This document shows, one piece after another, positions 23,348 to 36,762 of a stretch of DNA of 64,000 nt (the stretch's first letter is position 1; each line of letters starts with the position of its first letter). A model generated the notes under the pieces. The model was given only the letters and a program-made list of their open reading frames with translations. It was not told the origin of the DNA and ran no database searches. Position numbers and translations under genes: made by a program. Source of the DNA: Nymphaea colorata (taxonomy: Eukaryota > Streptophyta > Magnoliopsida > Nymphaeales > Nymphaeaceae); assembly GCF_008831285.2 (NCBI RefSeq), contig NC_045148.1, positions 18,779,002 through 18,843,001 on the forward strand. Direction: 5' to 3'.

Positions 23348-23450
23348 GGAAACTTCTAGATCGAATGCCAAAGAGGGACAGAAGGGAAGCGGAAGGAGAA
23401 AGTCTTTCTCACAGAGCGCGAGCGCAGGCGAAACGAAGAGAGTGGGGTAC

Positions 23451-23459
23451 TTATTTGTA
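23451..23459 (-). promoter_or_regulatory. Candidate enolase TATA-like element
   Basis: Read on the minus strand, ACAAATAAG lies about 105 bp before the enolase ATG. It is the only TATA-like run in a GC-richer promoter and would place transcription start near 23425. The start context GTTTCCATGGCA fits a normal plant start. No experimental start is visible. Confidence 0.35.
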
Positions 23460-24968
23460 GGGAGGAGGCCGCGGGGCTTCCCATGTGAAGCCCTATACGT
23501 GGCCGTCCGATGGAGTACGAGGACCGAAATCGGGGCAATCCATGCCGTTAAAAATGCTGCGCCACTTGTTTTTGAATATCGTTTTTTCCTTTTTTCTCTC
23601 CGTTCTTTTTCTGCAACAAACAATGGAATTTTGATATTTCCATGTGCTGCCGGCCCTTCCCTGGTCTCCCTTTCCTAATGACCTTCTTGCCCTCCACCGA
23701 TCTGCCGCATCCCGGGGAAAAATATCTCAGCATTTTTTTATTATTTTGGTATCATTTTTTTTCATTTACAATGAATTCCGCCTTCATGTGGAAAGATATT
23801 AATGGTCTCTCTCGTTTCCTGTAAATTGTTTAGGGGGTTTTAATGGTGACCTGAAAAAGTTTGTGTTTGTTACTGTACCATTCCTCTTCGGTAGCAGACC
23901 TCCTTGGATTTTCTTTTTTCCCTCTTTTCTTTTGTATTCAATGGTGAATGGTGAAGGGGAAGAAGAAAGGCAATTTGATCTCCAATGGAAAATGAATTAT
24001 GTTATCAGTTTGTGAACTTATGTGAAATGGGTAGTGAATAAAATGGCTAATAAGATTCTTTTGGCATTGATTGCAGCAAAATGGTGTATAAAAGAAACTT
24101 GTCGAGTTCTCGTCTCATTGATCTGGGAAGAAATCACTTGTTTCAAACTTAGGGGAAACGAGATTCATTTTAAAAGGACCTGTTCGATGCAAAACTGCAA
24201 TACCACTTAAAAGTTAATGATTCTGAACAGCCGTCTGTTTTCCCCTTGAACTAAAAACCATATAGAAAATTGTGTAGTCGAAGCTCTGTCGTCCGCCGCG
24301 AGATTCATCCACCTGAAAAAGGCTGCCACACTTTTCCAGAAGAGTCCACAGAATTATTGAAAGCTGTTGAAATTGAAGACACATGGGAAGCTACTGTAGA
24401 GACACCACGTCTAAGGATCCCACTCTTCTTGTCATGACACTCTGGGAACCGTGAGCTCTTTGGGAACTTAAAAATCTAGGGAGTCGAATTTAGAGACTTC
24501 AAAGAAGCTGCTTCCGCAACCGGGCCTCTGAAAAATCAGCTTCCTTCATGTCTGCAAAGAAGAAGCTCGCCCTTGGGCTTCATGCATCTTTCTTTTTTTC
24601 TGTGTTTGTCAAAAGCGATGGCTGGTTTTACCATTGAAAATCTGCCATTTATTGTTTCTTATGGTTTCTTCCAGTGTTTAGACGTAAAGCAATCAACAGT
24701 ATCACGTTTCTGTAAAACTTCTTTCAGCAGTAGAATCGGTATTCTCCAAGGTAAAGACATTTTCGTTTCTCATCGAATGGGCGCATGGTGGGGGCAGGGA
24801 GGATGAAGGTGCAGAGGACTATACTAGGTGCTCCACTGTTTTGAGCAATGTAGCGGTTATAATGGCTGTGGAAGATCTAGACAGAATATTCTTAGCGGAT
24901 TCCCATTCGAACTGAGGTCTCGCTAGTAAGAGTCTCTCTCCTTAAATATCAGTCGGCTTAGACTTTTT

Positions 24969-25044
24969 GTTTTGGAGGTGCTGGTGTAAACTGTAAGATT
25001 TATCTTGTTTTGGAGGTGCTGGTGTAAACTGTAAGATTTATCTT
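24969..25044. repeat. Perfect or near-perfect tandem duplication, 38-bp unit x2
   Basis: Two copies, starting at 24969 and 25007, read GTTTTGGAGGTGCTGGTGT and continue through AAACTGTAAGATTTATCTT. They are followed by degenerate TTTATCTTGCT / ATTTGTCTTGCTTTG echoes. The match between units looks complete, so the event is recent. Confidence 0.92.
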
Positions 25045-26909
25045 GCTTTATCTTGCTAAGATTTGTCTTGCTTTGAAATGTTCAATCTCTCTCCCTCTCT
25101 CTCTACATGTATGGAGCCGTATCGGTTGATGTGAATCGTGCCGGTTCGGCCTATATCAATTGACGCCAACTTGTGTTAGGCTGACATGTTATCAACATGG
25201 CGTTAGAAATGATTTTACATTTCTAACTTTTCTGTGGCGGATAACCAAACTGGGTGGATTCATCCATGAGCAGGAAAGAAAAGATGATCTGAATTATTTT
25301 TTTCCTTCCCTTCAAGGTATTTGGTATACCAAAGTTTTGAAAGCTAATTCACACATACTTTGTGGATATAGATGAAGATGATCCCAGAATGTAAACCCCA
25401 AAGAACAAATAGACATTTAATGCCAACATAAACTATCAAATCTCTGTGGAGATATAAAAGAAAAACTAGAAACATGAGAAGCGGGGAGTAGGTAAGATCC
25501 CCTAACTTCCAAGCACGCCCCAGATGTGCATACCAATGATGAAGCACGACAAACAGTATAAGTTGCATCATCTGCTGCATCACCTTGGCAGGTCTTCCAT
25601 GGCTACCCGTCAGTAAATGTATAGAAAACAAGGTTGGCTTCTAGTTAGGAATGAATATGAAAAAAAAAAAAAGAGAAAGAAGGATCGTGAAGGATGACGG
25701 AGAAGGTGGAAGGCCTGCATCACCTGTTCACGCTTCCAATATTGTATCATTTACGATAAAAGCAAAGTAAACGCCAAAGAATAGCAATAAAAAGGGGGTC
25801 CAAGTGTCGACTGTGGCAAGGAAGGGGCCTGGATTTGATACCTGCTGATGTACGCCCACGATGTGCTGAGGCACATTCTAATTAAAAAATAAAAAATTGA
25901 TAAGTCCATCAGATTCTTCACACTTATTTCATACTATATGTATATATATAATTTATTTATATATAAAAAAGAATGGTAATTTTACATTTTCAAAGTCATC
26001 AACCATTTAATCAAGATTATCAAAATAATTGATATGTTTGTTTTAATATCAGTTTATACCATTTTTATCTTATTTTTCTCTCAACCGTCTATTGCTTATT
26101 TTTTCTATGTTTTCTTTTTAAAGAGAAAGATGTGCAACGATTATAATAAGTAATGGGTTCTGCTTCAAAATAAATCCTGGCATGAAAATCGGATTCAGAA
26201 TAATTTGGTAGCACGCCGATTCGCTTAATGCGTCTCCCATCCGGATCAACCGATTCCAGCCGATTTTTGTTAAGACTGCAGAAGTTTATATCGCGTACTT
26301 TGTAAGCAAGAAGCTGTTTATGCACTCAAAATTCTTTAGGATATAACGTCATATATTATTATGAAAATTTCTTTATGAAAGACTGCACATGCTTGCTTTT
26401 TTTTTTTTTTTTGAAGTTGTTAGCAGTTGGGATTCTATAAAAAGCTTGATCTAGAAGGTCATATGTCAGTCCCTTCGTCTCTCATCTAAAATAAACGGCT
26501 TTGTTGAAGTTTTACAAGTAAATCTGATTTTTTTTTTAGTTGACTTGAAAATTTTGATCTTTGAAACGCATGCATTGACGTGTAGAATCCTATGTGTGCC
26601 AGATTCCAGTCACTCCATGATTGATTCATATCAAATCAACATTAACAAAGGTTGCATTTCTATGGTGAAATTTTATTAAAACAACGTAGGACATAGAGAT
26701 CTGAAAACTCTCATACATGATTCTTTTCATAGTAAGTCTTAATACGCTGGATTTTGTCATATACAACTTGGTGATTACTTATCATCACTTTGCATTTCTT
26801 ATTTCGCCGGAATACAAAAAATCATGAAAGTTCGATGTCTAGAGTAAATTTTATGGAGAAAAAAGAACAAACATAATTATTTTGACAACCTTTACAAAAT
26901 ACATCTCAT

Positions 26910-26913
<4 letters not shown>

Positions 26914-26948
<35 letters not shown>
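26914..26948. repeat. (AT)n microsatellite
   Basis: Uninterrupted AT dinucleotide run of about 17 units in the enolase-PRXIIE spacer. Confidence 0.97.
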
Positions 26949-26950
<2 letters not shown>

Positions 26951-28019
26951 TAGATTGAACAAAGGTAGAGACGTGCCTTAAACGTCGTTATGCTTGGCGG
27001 GGATGGAATGGAAAGAGCGTGGATTGTTGACGTTTGCAACTCTCTGTTCAAAGTCATTTCATTTCCCTTTCTTTAACAAGCATCTGATTCCATGCACCAA
27101 AACAAGAAAATGGAAACCCCACAAGCTAAAAGTCGCTTTAGTTTAGTTGGTAGCTACCTTGTCTTTTCATCTAACCTCACTTTGATGAACAGAGTCGCCT
27201 TAGAAGAACACTGAAAGAGAGTTGTGGACTGCGATTTAGTGCAAGGAATTGTAAGACGAGTCGTATGGGAAGGCTTGGTGAGTCTCTTGGAGTGATTTCA
27301 TTAAGGGCAAACAGGTTTAATTTCGGTCCTTGTTTAACATCAAAGTCTCTCGCGACAGCTTTTAAGGCATACCTATTATTTTCAACTCCGGCGGTGCCAC
27401 AAGTTTCTGGCATGCATTCAAATTTTCAATTTTTTTAATGTAATTTTTTTTTTTCAATTTGTTGGAGTAGAGTTTTTTCAATTTTTGCATTAGAGATTTT
27501 TAAAAATTTGAAAACCATAAATTGAAAATGAAGCCTTCTCCCCTCCAATTTTAAATTCAACATAAGGAAGTAAAAAAAAGATTTTAAGTATAGATCTTAG
27601 ATCTAACTTAGGTTCCTTAGTTCGATGACTATGAATGGATTTTACTATGAATGGTAAATCTATAGATTTTAAATCAGAAGTAATCAAACGTGTTGGAATG
27701 AATTATTTGGCTGTTGAAATATTTTGTGGGTATTTGATAAAGTTGTTTAAAAAATTAAGACAAATTTATAAAACATAAAACACCGTGTCCATCAGTCCAT
27801 GTTTCTACTAAACATTGGCAAAACACTCGTTAGTTTTAAAGAGGCGGTGGTTTGGTTTCCCAGCGGCTCTCTCCACATTTGCGGGGATAATAATACGCAT
27901 ATCACTCGTTTTCTCTGCGCCGCCGCTCTCTCTTCACCGTCCATGTGGTGGTCTTCTATCTGATAAGCTAGGTAGCCAGGTGATACCTAGCTCGCTCGCT
28001 CTCTCTCTACTGTGAATCC

Positions 28020-28721
28020 ATGGCGTCCCAAGCCACCGCTGCAGCTCTCTGCTTCACCAACAGAGTCGTAGTCCCCAAACTCCCTTCTTCTTCTTCTCTT
28101 CTGTCCCATTTTGTGAGCCGCTCCCCAACATTCCCAGCCACCGCCCTCCGCCTAAACCGCCGTCCTCCTAGGCCTCTTCATTCTACCACCCGAACCCTCT
28201 CCTTTTCTTCATCCTCCACCGCCATCTCTGCGACCATCTCCGTCGGCGACAAGCTGCCGGATGCCACATTGTCCTACTTCGACGGCAATGGCGATCTTCA
28301 GACCGTGACTGTGTCCGACTTGACCAACGGGAAGAAGGTGGTTTTCTTCGCCGTGCCCGGCGCGTTCACGCCCACCTGCTCCCAGAAGCACGTCCCGGGC
28401 TTCGTCGAGAAGTCCGGCGAGCTGAAGGCGAAGGGGGTCGACACCATCGCCTGCATCTCCGTGAACGATGCATTCGTGATGCAGGCGTGGAAGGCCGATC
28501 TGAAGGTGGGGGACGAGGTGCTATTCCTTTCGGACGGGAATGGGGAGTTCACCAGAGCTTTGGGGGTTACCCTGGATCTCAGCGATAAGCCGGTGGGTTT
28601 GGGGGTGCGGTCTAGGCGGTACGCTCTTCTGGCGGAGGATGGGGTCGTCAAGATACTGAATTTGGAAGAGGGTGGTGCCTTCTCGGTCAGTAGCGCGGAG
28701 GAGATTCTGAAAGCACTCTGA
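28020..28721 (+). CDS. PRXIIE: Type II peroxiredoxin E, plastid-targeted (thiol peroxidase)
   Basis: Reduces hydrogen peroxide and alkyl hydroperoxides in plastids, using glutaredoxin or thioredoxin as electron donor. It is a single uninterrupted frame of 233 codons. Residues 1 to about 70 are rich in Ser, Arg and Pro with few acidic residues ([22 protein letters not shown]), as expected of a chloroplast transit peptide. The mature domain starts near [15 protein letters not shown]. The peroxidatic site is [16 protein letters not shown] (C120) and the type II second cysteine is C145 in [10 protein letters not shown], 25 residues later as in the family. The C-terminal part has [13 protein letters not shown] and [14 protein letters not shown]. 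Angiosperm PRXIIE genes are often intronless, which fits. Start context AATCCATGGCG is good; the leader is CT-rich. It is transcribed away from enolase, with about 4.7 kb between the start codons. Confidence 0.97.
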   Translation: MASQATAAALCFTNRVVVPKLPSSSSLLSHFVSRSPTFPATALRLNRRPPRPLHSTTRTLSFSSSSTAISATISVGDKLPDATLSYFDGNGDLQTVTVSDLTNGKKVVFFAVPGAFTPTCSQKHVPGFVEKSGELKAKGVDTIACISVNDAFVMQAWKADLKVGDEVLFLSDGNGEFTRALGVTLDLSDKPVGLGVRSRRYALLAEDGVVKILNLEEGGAFSVSSAEEILKAL

Positions 28722-28808
28722 GAGATGAGGAGGCGTTGCTCAGGGTGTGGTATGAACTATGAACATAGCCACATGATGGCTTCTTCTTTTTCTTCTTCTT
28801 TTTTACCC

Positions 28809-28814
28809 AATAAA
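28809..28814 (+). terminator. Probable PRXIIE polyadenylation signal
   Basis: AATAAA occurs about 88 bp after the PRXIIE stop codon, following a TTC-rich tract, and is the first perfect signal downstream. Confidence 0.5.
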
Positions 28815-31800
28815 AGGATGCTACACTCTGTAGGATTTTAGCGGATGCTTTAATACCTCTTTTGTAGAGATGCCATCTTTTTGAAATTTCAGCATGAGTT
28901 GTTGGAGTAGAGATTACATAGTGTGGATGCGGTAACCAATAGCTTATAGCATGTGCATTTCGTCTTTGAAATGAGTTCGATGGTTTGTGAGGACTGTACC
29001 GTTGTTTTGGTCGGTTCTGGGACCCCGACCGGCCTCCCTTGAACAGAAAAAAAGAAGTTGTCCGCTTCTTTCCTCCATCTCTTCTTCTTCACCTGTTACT
29101 GCGCTTCGACTCCAGTCAGCAGTTCAATATGAAAGAATTCTTTATTTGGGAGGTAGAAAGAGGTTCCTACAGGGCAGGTTGCACAATCTTGGAAGAAACA
29201 TCTCTCGAGTCTCTACCATCTCAACGAGAGGCTATCAACATCTTGAGCATGTCAGTCTATGCTCAATGAATGGACTTGAAGTGGAGCGAGCGATGTAGCT
29301 TCCCTTTTTTACTTACCTTGGAAATACATTTCTAACTGATACAATACCCACTGAAAAATAATTAGCAGTAGAAGAGGGGAAAAAAGAGAAAACTGAAGAA
29401 TGAAATTAAATAAGAGAGGAAAATGGGCAGTGGTACAGCCGTATTTCTTCGCCGGGAAGCTCATCATCCCCAAGGACTGAAGTCAAACAGTTCCTTCCTT
29501 GACCATTGTGAGTACCATCCACAAGAGTTATAATCTTTTTATCTCTGGTTGTGCTTGTTGCAATTGTTATGTCAAAGTCCCTGTTTCTATGTTCAGCCAT
29601 TTCTGCTCCCGGCAATTGTCTGCGAGGTATTGTGTGCGTTGTTTTATCTGTATCTAGTAATTATTTGCTGTGCGGTTGTGATGCAACACAACACTTTGTT
29701 AGCCTTGTTGGGCATTGAACTAATTATTTAAGCTTCTCTTGGTAACCTTGGAGCATTCTCTTTTGTTGTCTCCCCATCAAGGTTCTTCATGACCCACAGA
29801 ATCGAACCAGAAGAATCTATAAATGCATCAAACAGCTTACAACATGGTTTATGAGTTCATTAATTCATGCATGTAATCTAGTTAAATTAAAATTAGAAAC
29901 AATGACAAAATAAGTGAAAGGTGGAGCCTTCCACTTAAAATTTTAGACTGAATTGGGTCCCCCAAACACAATTCAAAAGGTATCCAGACGGTCTGGCGTG
30001 CCTGCATTTCAAAACTGCCGTACCAAAGCGGGTACTCCTGCCATTCTTATATACCCATGTTAGGTAGCTCATTCTTGGGGCCCTCATCATTCTTTTTAGA
30101 GCTGTTGTTTCTTTGGATATATTAGTTGTGATTAAGATAGTTAAAAGCTTTCTCTAGAACATGGCTAGTTGATCCTCTTAGTGTAGGGAACGTGCTTTTC
30201 TTATTCATCTTGCAGAGTTGATTCCATGTGGTAGCATGTCTCAGCTTATGGTAAAATGTTCTATGATTTAGAACACCCATCACACAGTATTAAGGAGATT
30301 TTGCCTCTCTTCTTTTAATGAACAAATACTGGTTATGAAGGCTGCCCATTCACATGTCCTGTTTCCAACATAGTTCTCTGCTCCACCTCAAGTGCTGGGA
30401 CTGAAAAAGTGGACATGCCTACAGGATGACTCACATACGGTGTCGCATACACCCAGTACGAGCATCCTTTGTTGTGCTGCAACCTTTTTAATAAGAAAAG
30501 GTCTTGACAGATCGAGAATTGAAAGACAGTTTTGGCAGAACATGGTTTTCATGCTCGTAAGCTGAAAAGCTTGAGGAATATTTGAGATGTGAGAGTGCTT
30601 TATTATGCTGAAACTGTCAGAAGATCTCAACATTTCAACCAAGACATAGGTCCAGAGGGTGAATGCCATCTCTACTGCAAGGATGGATCAGCTGACGAGG
30701 GGTGATCCTCTCGGTGAAATACCTTAGAAAAAACCTATGCAATTTAAGGTCAGCCACACAGAAGTCTGATCAGTGATCCGTTCGGTTCTGTGCCTTTTTC
30801 TTCCAGATATTTGACAAAAGAAAGAGAGCTTAGATTCAGTCAGAGGTAGAGGATGGGCTTGAAGTCACAGCCTACAAACATTTCTCATTAACCTCTCCAT
30901 TTAGAGAGGAATGAAACAAATGCACACATATGAACACTGAGGCTGAAGGAAGATGCTCAAAGTCTGTCCCACATATATTTGCCCAAGAAGTTCTATCAGA
31001 AGATAAGTAGAACTTTGATTTGCACCTGACCCCTTTGGAACCTTGCCTGCTTTCCTTGCAACTTTTTGCTAAAGAAAGGGCTCCTCAATAGAATGACTGG
31101 AGCTTCATATCTGATCTGGCTCATTTGTAATCTTTCAATTAAAAGATGCGCATGGCCTTCTAACACACCTCTGCCCAACCATCTATGCTAACTCACTCAG
31201 CCCTTGAAGCGACCTAATCTGCATTCACTGCTGCAAAGTAACAAATCTGTTGCCTGACAAAGCTCAGCTTAAAATGGATCAAGCATTGCCACCTTCAGTT
31301 TGCATTTTTCAGCTGTTTCAAATCCAATCTGGATACCAGTCCTCATGTCATGTCGCCCCTGATAATCGATCCCCAAGGCCTGAAATATTGTGAGGTCCAT
31401 CTGCTTTAGCAGAGTACCAACGAAAGTTTCACTATATTTCAAACTGGGGATTGAACTTGTGCAGCGGGAACTCTGAAGATCAAGTAGATGAAGTCGGTAA
31501 AAGTTCAGAAGGTCAAAAGTTTCTTATCTTCTTCTATTCCTGCAACTTCCTCCAGTCTCCACTAAATTACCAGTTCATTTTCTGCAGTCAAATGGGATCA
31601 TTTCGTATCAAGGATAGACTGATTCAGCGCTTTGACATTATAATGGATTCGATTCTTTCATAGACTGTCTTTAGATCTGTACCAAGTTGGGTTGCAGTTA
31701 GTACAAGAACAGACTGTGTATCTAAGGGGCAGTTTAGCAACGGCAACAATGTGTCACTATTCTATAGATCTATATGACCCAAAGTATCTGCCTGAATCTG

Positions 31801-33890
31801 CATGTGCTTGTAGATGAAGTTTGTACAACTCATTGAGTTGCTGCTCCAGCCATAAGCGACTGATTTCTGTGAATTCAGTGCTGTCTTCAAGTATCTTGGT
31901 TCCTGGCGACCAATACAAAGTTTTATCTGAACCGACCCAATCCACCAAGAGACAAAACCAATTTTCAGGCCATCAGATGCATACTTTGAGTCTCTTATCT
32001 TGTTGCAGATCTTGTGCAGACTTCGATCCGAAAAGCATGGTAGATGACCTCTAGGGCCTATTAGTACATGTTGGTCTAAACAAGGTCTTCCAGGAATGTG
32101 TTGCAGGAGAAGAGTAAAGGCAGAACACCATTCTTCTTCATTGGACCAGAACGTCTCTGGCTTATCTTAAGGTCAGCATAGGCAACCAATTGGCGAGCAT
32201 TGGGTGCAGGCAGGGAGTAGGGAAGACGGTATAGCGGGTGAGGTGGTTTTTCTTTCATCACCTTCTGCAACTCTGACCTTTCAGTAGTTAGAACGAAGGT
32301 TTAATGGGGCATTGAGGGGAGGGGTGGAGTTCCTAGAAGAGGCATTTGGTAATAGGAAGATGGCCTTTTTCATGCATGTGTTTTAGAGACGCATTCACAA
32401 AGATCGTAGTGTTTTTTTTGTTACCAAATGCCTTGAACAGATGAAATATTTCTCTTGTAAAAATATTTGAAACTGCAGTAAATGATGTTTTTCCTTCACC
32501 GACAAAAAGAGATTCAATCCTAGACAGAAAACCAACCCCTTGATCGAAAACAGGAAAAGGAGAAAAGCAACCTCCTTATATGAACAAAATCAAAAAAATT
32601 TGAAGGTTACTTCTAAAAAACATTTAAAAAAAAAAACCCTTGCACTAAAAAGGACCTCCAAGAAAAGAGAAAACTGCCCCTCTGCCTGTTATCTCTAATT
32701 CATGAGGGAAACGTAGTAACAAAAACTATTCACTGGTACGTGTTTCTGCCAGTTGCCGGCTATGGCATGCTTCGATTTCAATAGTCATTTGCTGCCCCGA
32801 TGCTATTATGCAAGCTATTCTATAATGGTGAAAGACCTCAACCAAACGAGACGACACATGGTACAGTTTGCCGTTTGTCAACTGGTTAAACTTTTTTTAC
32901 CATTTTAAGTGAAAGCCTATAAAATAGAAATATATAACAAAATTTAGGGACAAGAAGTCTCCTAAGTACACAAGCAAACCGCAGAAACGAAATATAAGAA
33001 GAGAATATACAAGTTAATATCACAATAAAACGTAATAAGAGAAGTGGAGAGAGAGTGGATAGACGGAACAGCAGAGTCACCCAGCAGTAGACGAATGACG
33101 GCGCCGTAGCCGAATAGCAAAGTAAACATCTCCCTGCACAAGGCGTGCCACAGACTCCGACGATGAGAAGGTGTCCCTGAATACCCTGTTGTTGCGCTCT
33201 TTAGGTGAAAGGCCATCATACTCCACAAGAGTGGAGGTAAGATCTGCTATATAATTTTCAAAATTTTTATTAAGGACAGACGAAATTTTTGTAAGTATTT
33301 ATATGGTAAGGGTGTCTGTGGCCCTTGCCAGCTCCGTGGCTCCACTGTCACCCTTATTGTTTCTGTCACACTCTTCATTAATGGTGCTTTTAATGTCCCG
33401 CACCATGTTTCCCCCGGCCACTCCAGCACTCATCAGACTCTCCCTCTGGGTTACCATCCCGTGTTTGGCTTAACTTTAAATTGCAGTGAGGTTGTACATT
33501 CTAATTAAGGATATTCATGGATCACATTTAAATTGGATTTATTCCGATTTATTAGTTGTTCACATACTCATATTAAAATTGTGATTTGGATGTGAATGAC
33601 AGAAAGCCTACACCATTAGTGTTTGAATTTTAAATTCAAAAACCAAATCCGATTTTCAAATTCACATTTGAATTTGAATTTGAGTCTGATTTTTAAACAC
33701 ACCACTAAATCTGGACCACATTATTACATCTAAATCTGAATCTAAATCTAATCAAACATTTATTTGAAATTGAAGGTAAATTCAATTGAAACTTAATCTT
33801 AAATTAAATCCAAGTCTGACCTATTTCTTAGTCAGATATTAAATTTTTTCATCTCTCAACTTTTTTGAAGCAATTTGTTTTGATCTTCAA
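28815..33890. other. Intergenic region with unassigned, possibly decayed coding fragments (minus strand)
   Basis: No gene can be named. Three minus-strand stretches look more protein-like than their surroundings. One (about 31275-31470) reads TFVGTLLKQMDLTIFQALGI and then GIQIGFETAEKCKLKVAMLD before a stop. A second (about 33070-33243) reads LSPKERNNRVFRDTF and then LVQGDVYFAIRLRRRHSSTA before a stop. A third (about 33315-33455) reads GGNMVRDIKSTINEECD and then GATELARATDTLTI. The third lies just upstream of the second on that strand but no convincing splice donor joins them. They could be exons of an unrecognised gene or relics. Confidence 0.25.
33520..33870. repeat. Dispersed AT-rich repeat, related to 56585-56880
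   Basis: The block has repeated AATCTGAATCTAAATCTAA-type phrases, AAATTCACATTTGAATTTGA and ends with CAGATATTAAATTTTTTCAT. A second block at about 56585-56880 has ACAATCTGAATCTGATCAG, TTTGAATTCATATTCAAATA and TCAAATATTAAATTTTTTTA. The shared phrases suggest one old repeat family, diverged and not alignable end to end by eye. Confidence 0.5.
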
Positions 33891-33892
33891 TT

Positions 33893-33893
<1 letters not shown>

Positions 33894-33940
<47 letters not shown>
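33894..33940. repeat. (AT)n microsatellite
   Basis: Uninterrupted AT run of about 23 units at the edge of the dispersed repeat ending near 33870. Confidence 0.97.
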
Positions 33941-33943
<3 letters not shown>

Positions 33944-34540
33944 CAGAACCACATGAAATGATCACTTGCGTCTTTTTTAATGCATATACTTTTCAATTTT
34001 CTTTGTTCTAATGTTTATTTAGGAGAAACCGCCTTCCATGTAAAACCTTCACATATCTAAGCTGTGTGTCGGCAGCTAGATAGCGAAATTGCATCCTTCC
34101 AAGCATTTCACTTTAAGAAGGTCATGTATGACAAATTGACGTATTTATATTGGAGCAAAGGACGCCCTTCATCTACTCTGATATAATATTTTAAAGATTT
34201 GAGATTCATGAATCTAAGAACATCCGGTCATACCTTCTCAACTTTCTCCACTGATTTTAGATCAAATATTTTTTAATAAAAGGAAATTTCCAAGCGTAAA
34301 TCGTACGTCTAAGATTCTCAGTTTCACAAACCATAGATTTAGCATGTCGTATTATATCCGTGAATCCAAGATCGGAAGCAATCAAGCAAGCTCACAAGAA
34401 GCATAAAAATTCGGTGAGGGCATTAACGACGGTTTGTCGCCCGCTCCAGCCCCTTCCTTATGCCAACCACTTTGGGTCTTAATGAGCTAACTTTTGCGTA
34501 CACTCAAAAAATATGTCGACGAATAAATGTCTCAAAGGCA

Positions 34541-34600
34541 TAGCGTAGCTAATCAGGCAGGTGTTTGTAAAAGTGTCACCTCCTCATCGTTCAATTCTCG
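34541..34600 (+). repeat. tRNA-promoter-like sequence, candidate SINE head
   Basis: TAGCGTAGCTAATCAGG (34541-34557) resembles the RNA polymerase III A box and GTTCAATTC (34589-34597) the B box, about 48 bp apart. No cloverleaf fold with matching stems is evident, so this is not a tRNA gene. tRNA-derived SINEs have this layout. The body and a 3' tail are not defined. Confidence 0.4.
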
Positions 34601-34876
34601 TGGGTGCCATATATGCAATGGATCATACGGGGTCAAGTGCTGGTACGAGTTGATCGGGCACTGTCGGCACATCAGGTCTGGACACAACCCTGGACTATAG
34701 AAGCCGCCGAGGTCGTGGGGGAGCTTCGGTTCTCGTTTGGGCAGCATGCGCTCGCCGAAAACCTTATAAGATATACAAAAGTGAAGGTAGGGAAACCTGC
34801 CCTTGATTAGGTGACATTGGTAATCATTTAATTGATTCCTAATTGATCTGATAATGTGCATCTCCCATACAGATTT

Positions 34877-34880
<4 letters not shown>

Positions 34881-34923
<43 letters not shown>
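34881..34923. repeat. (AT)n microsatellite
   Basis: Uninterrupted AT run of about 21 units. Confidence 0.97.
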
Positions 34924-34925
<2 letters not shown>

Positions 34926-36760
34926 ACCTTTGCCATTTATGAATTTAAAGTTAGCCAATCTTCTAATATAATCCAACGATCGCCTAATTGACAAGACCTT
35001 GGAATGAAAGCCATGAAAGAACAAGAAAGAGGTCACCAACTTTTTAATTTGGGTCTAAAGTTGCTGAATTTCTAAAATGCTATCAAAATCGTCATTTGAA
35101 TAGAATTGGCAAAATCAGCTGAACTGAATTCGAATACAGTTCGTCCATGAATCGGATGGCTAAATCATATTTCAGTAAAAAAAAGAAAAGAAAAGAAAAT
35201 TAGATAAGATAGAAAAAGCCAAGAAAACCTTGTAAATATAAAAGCTTGACACCCAACTTTTTTCCCCTTCAATAGTGAGCTAAGTAGTAGGTTCATTACA
35301 TGCCAATTTTTACAATATTTGCTAGCTTTTGGAAAGGTGTTTTGATGACATCAAAACAAAGTTTTTTTTTTTTTTAGTGAGTTTTGAAAAAATTGGTTTG
35401 TGTAATTGGGTGATACACTTCAAAACCTAGTTTTTGTGAATAATTCGCCCGCTTTTCACTTCCTTTTACAAAATCAGGTTTGATCAAAATCTATGTCACC
35501 ATAGGGCGGGGTGCAGGTGCAGGTGCCGGAACGATATATTCCAAAGAATGTAGGTGCGGCGATGTGTTGAGGGTATTTTGTTATTATTATTATTTTTAAT
35601 TTATTATTTATATAACAAAATAAGCATATTATTATAATTTAATTATTAATGTATATAACATACTTGAATAATTGTATTGCATAAGAAAATATCAAAACAA
35701 CATATATTATATAAGTAATTTAGTACTCGGGTGTGAGTCGGAGCCACACTCATGTCCGGCGCACACCCGATTCGATGCGACAGTAAAATAGAAGAACCCG
35801 GTGACTTAGATCAAAATTAGGTTTTCCTCAAACCCAAATTTGATGGCAGCAAAACTATAACAGCCAAATCTCACACCAAGTTCGGGCCCTTGGTCTAATG
35901 GATCCAAACCCTTTTCCTAGTAATTTTTATTTTTTCACTAAAAAATTAGAAATCAAGACAATCAATCATTTAATAACATATTTTACAAGTGTTACAAGAT
36001 TCATCACAAACCCATGTTGGATGTGATCTCCCAACTTTTTAAATGCAAAAATTACTACTTTTGAGGTTGTCCCATCAACTTGGATAATACTTATTATTGG
36101 CCATACTTCCAAGACTTTTTACTATTAAATTATCAAAATATGGTTGCAGAGGATCGCTTTTAAGCTGTTCATTTTTTTTGAAAAAAAAAAAAGATTTGTG
36201 GGTTTAGAGTATGTTCTTAGAATACAGATTTCGAGAATATCATCTTTACTTTTTTTAAAAAATAGTGTGATTGAATGTTGTTTGTTGGTTCGATAATTAA
36301 GTGATAAGCATCATGACAGCATATTTTATAAAACGAAAACATAATGTGTTTGGAGAACATATACTCCAAGAACACAGAATTCTTTTTATTAAAGGTTTTC
36401 TTAGAATTGTGTGTGAAGTTGTACCTTTCTACATATTGAAATGCTTTGGAGGTAGATCAGATCAGGACTTGAAATTTTAAAATCCTTATACCTGAATTCA
36501 ACGTGTGCAAGACCTGCCTTTCAATTATAATCTGTTCGTCTCCATCACGCCTTGGGTCCATATCTATGAACTGAATCTGGGACTAATCGGGAACCTTGTT
36601 GATTTACTAGACTTGACTACATGGCTTCATTTCTTGCAATAATCAAACCTTGTTGACCCATTTGCATATATCCTTTCCTTTAGGTGGTCAGTTTTGTTAG
36701 GATTTCACGTCATTATAAAACATACATCTAAATAATTTGGTAGTGATCCGTTCCAAAAGA
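34924..36760. other. Gene-free AT-rich stretch
   Basis: No gene recognised. It is rich in A and T homopolymer tracts (near 35362, 36172 and 36182). A possible fragment of the repeat family in the last SnRK1 intron lies near 35105-35165. A segment at 35505-35560 is GC-richer (GCAGGTGCAGGTGCCGG) without coding features. Confidence 0.4.
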
Positions 36761-36762
36761 TG

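Larger units (their letters stand above)
23700..27810. other. Gene-free spacer between divergent enolase and PRXIIE
   Basis: No supported gene. The stretch carries a small tandem duplication at 24969, a TATCGG/CCGGTTCGG-type degenerate repeat near 25117-25150, AT-rich tracts at 25930-26050, a poly-T run near 26397-26412 and an (AT)n array. The many open frames of 60-95 codons show no recognisable domain. Confidence 0.5.

Noticed and set aside
28209-28651. Minus-strand frames inside PRXIIE
   Set aside because: Antisense shadows of a GC-rich coding exon.
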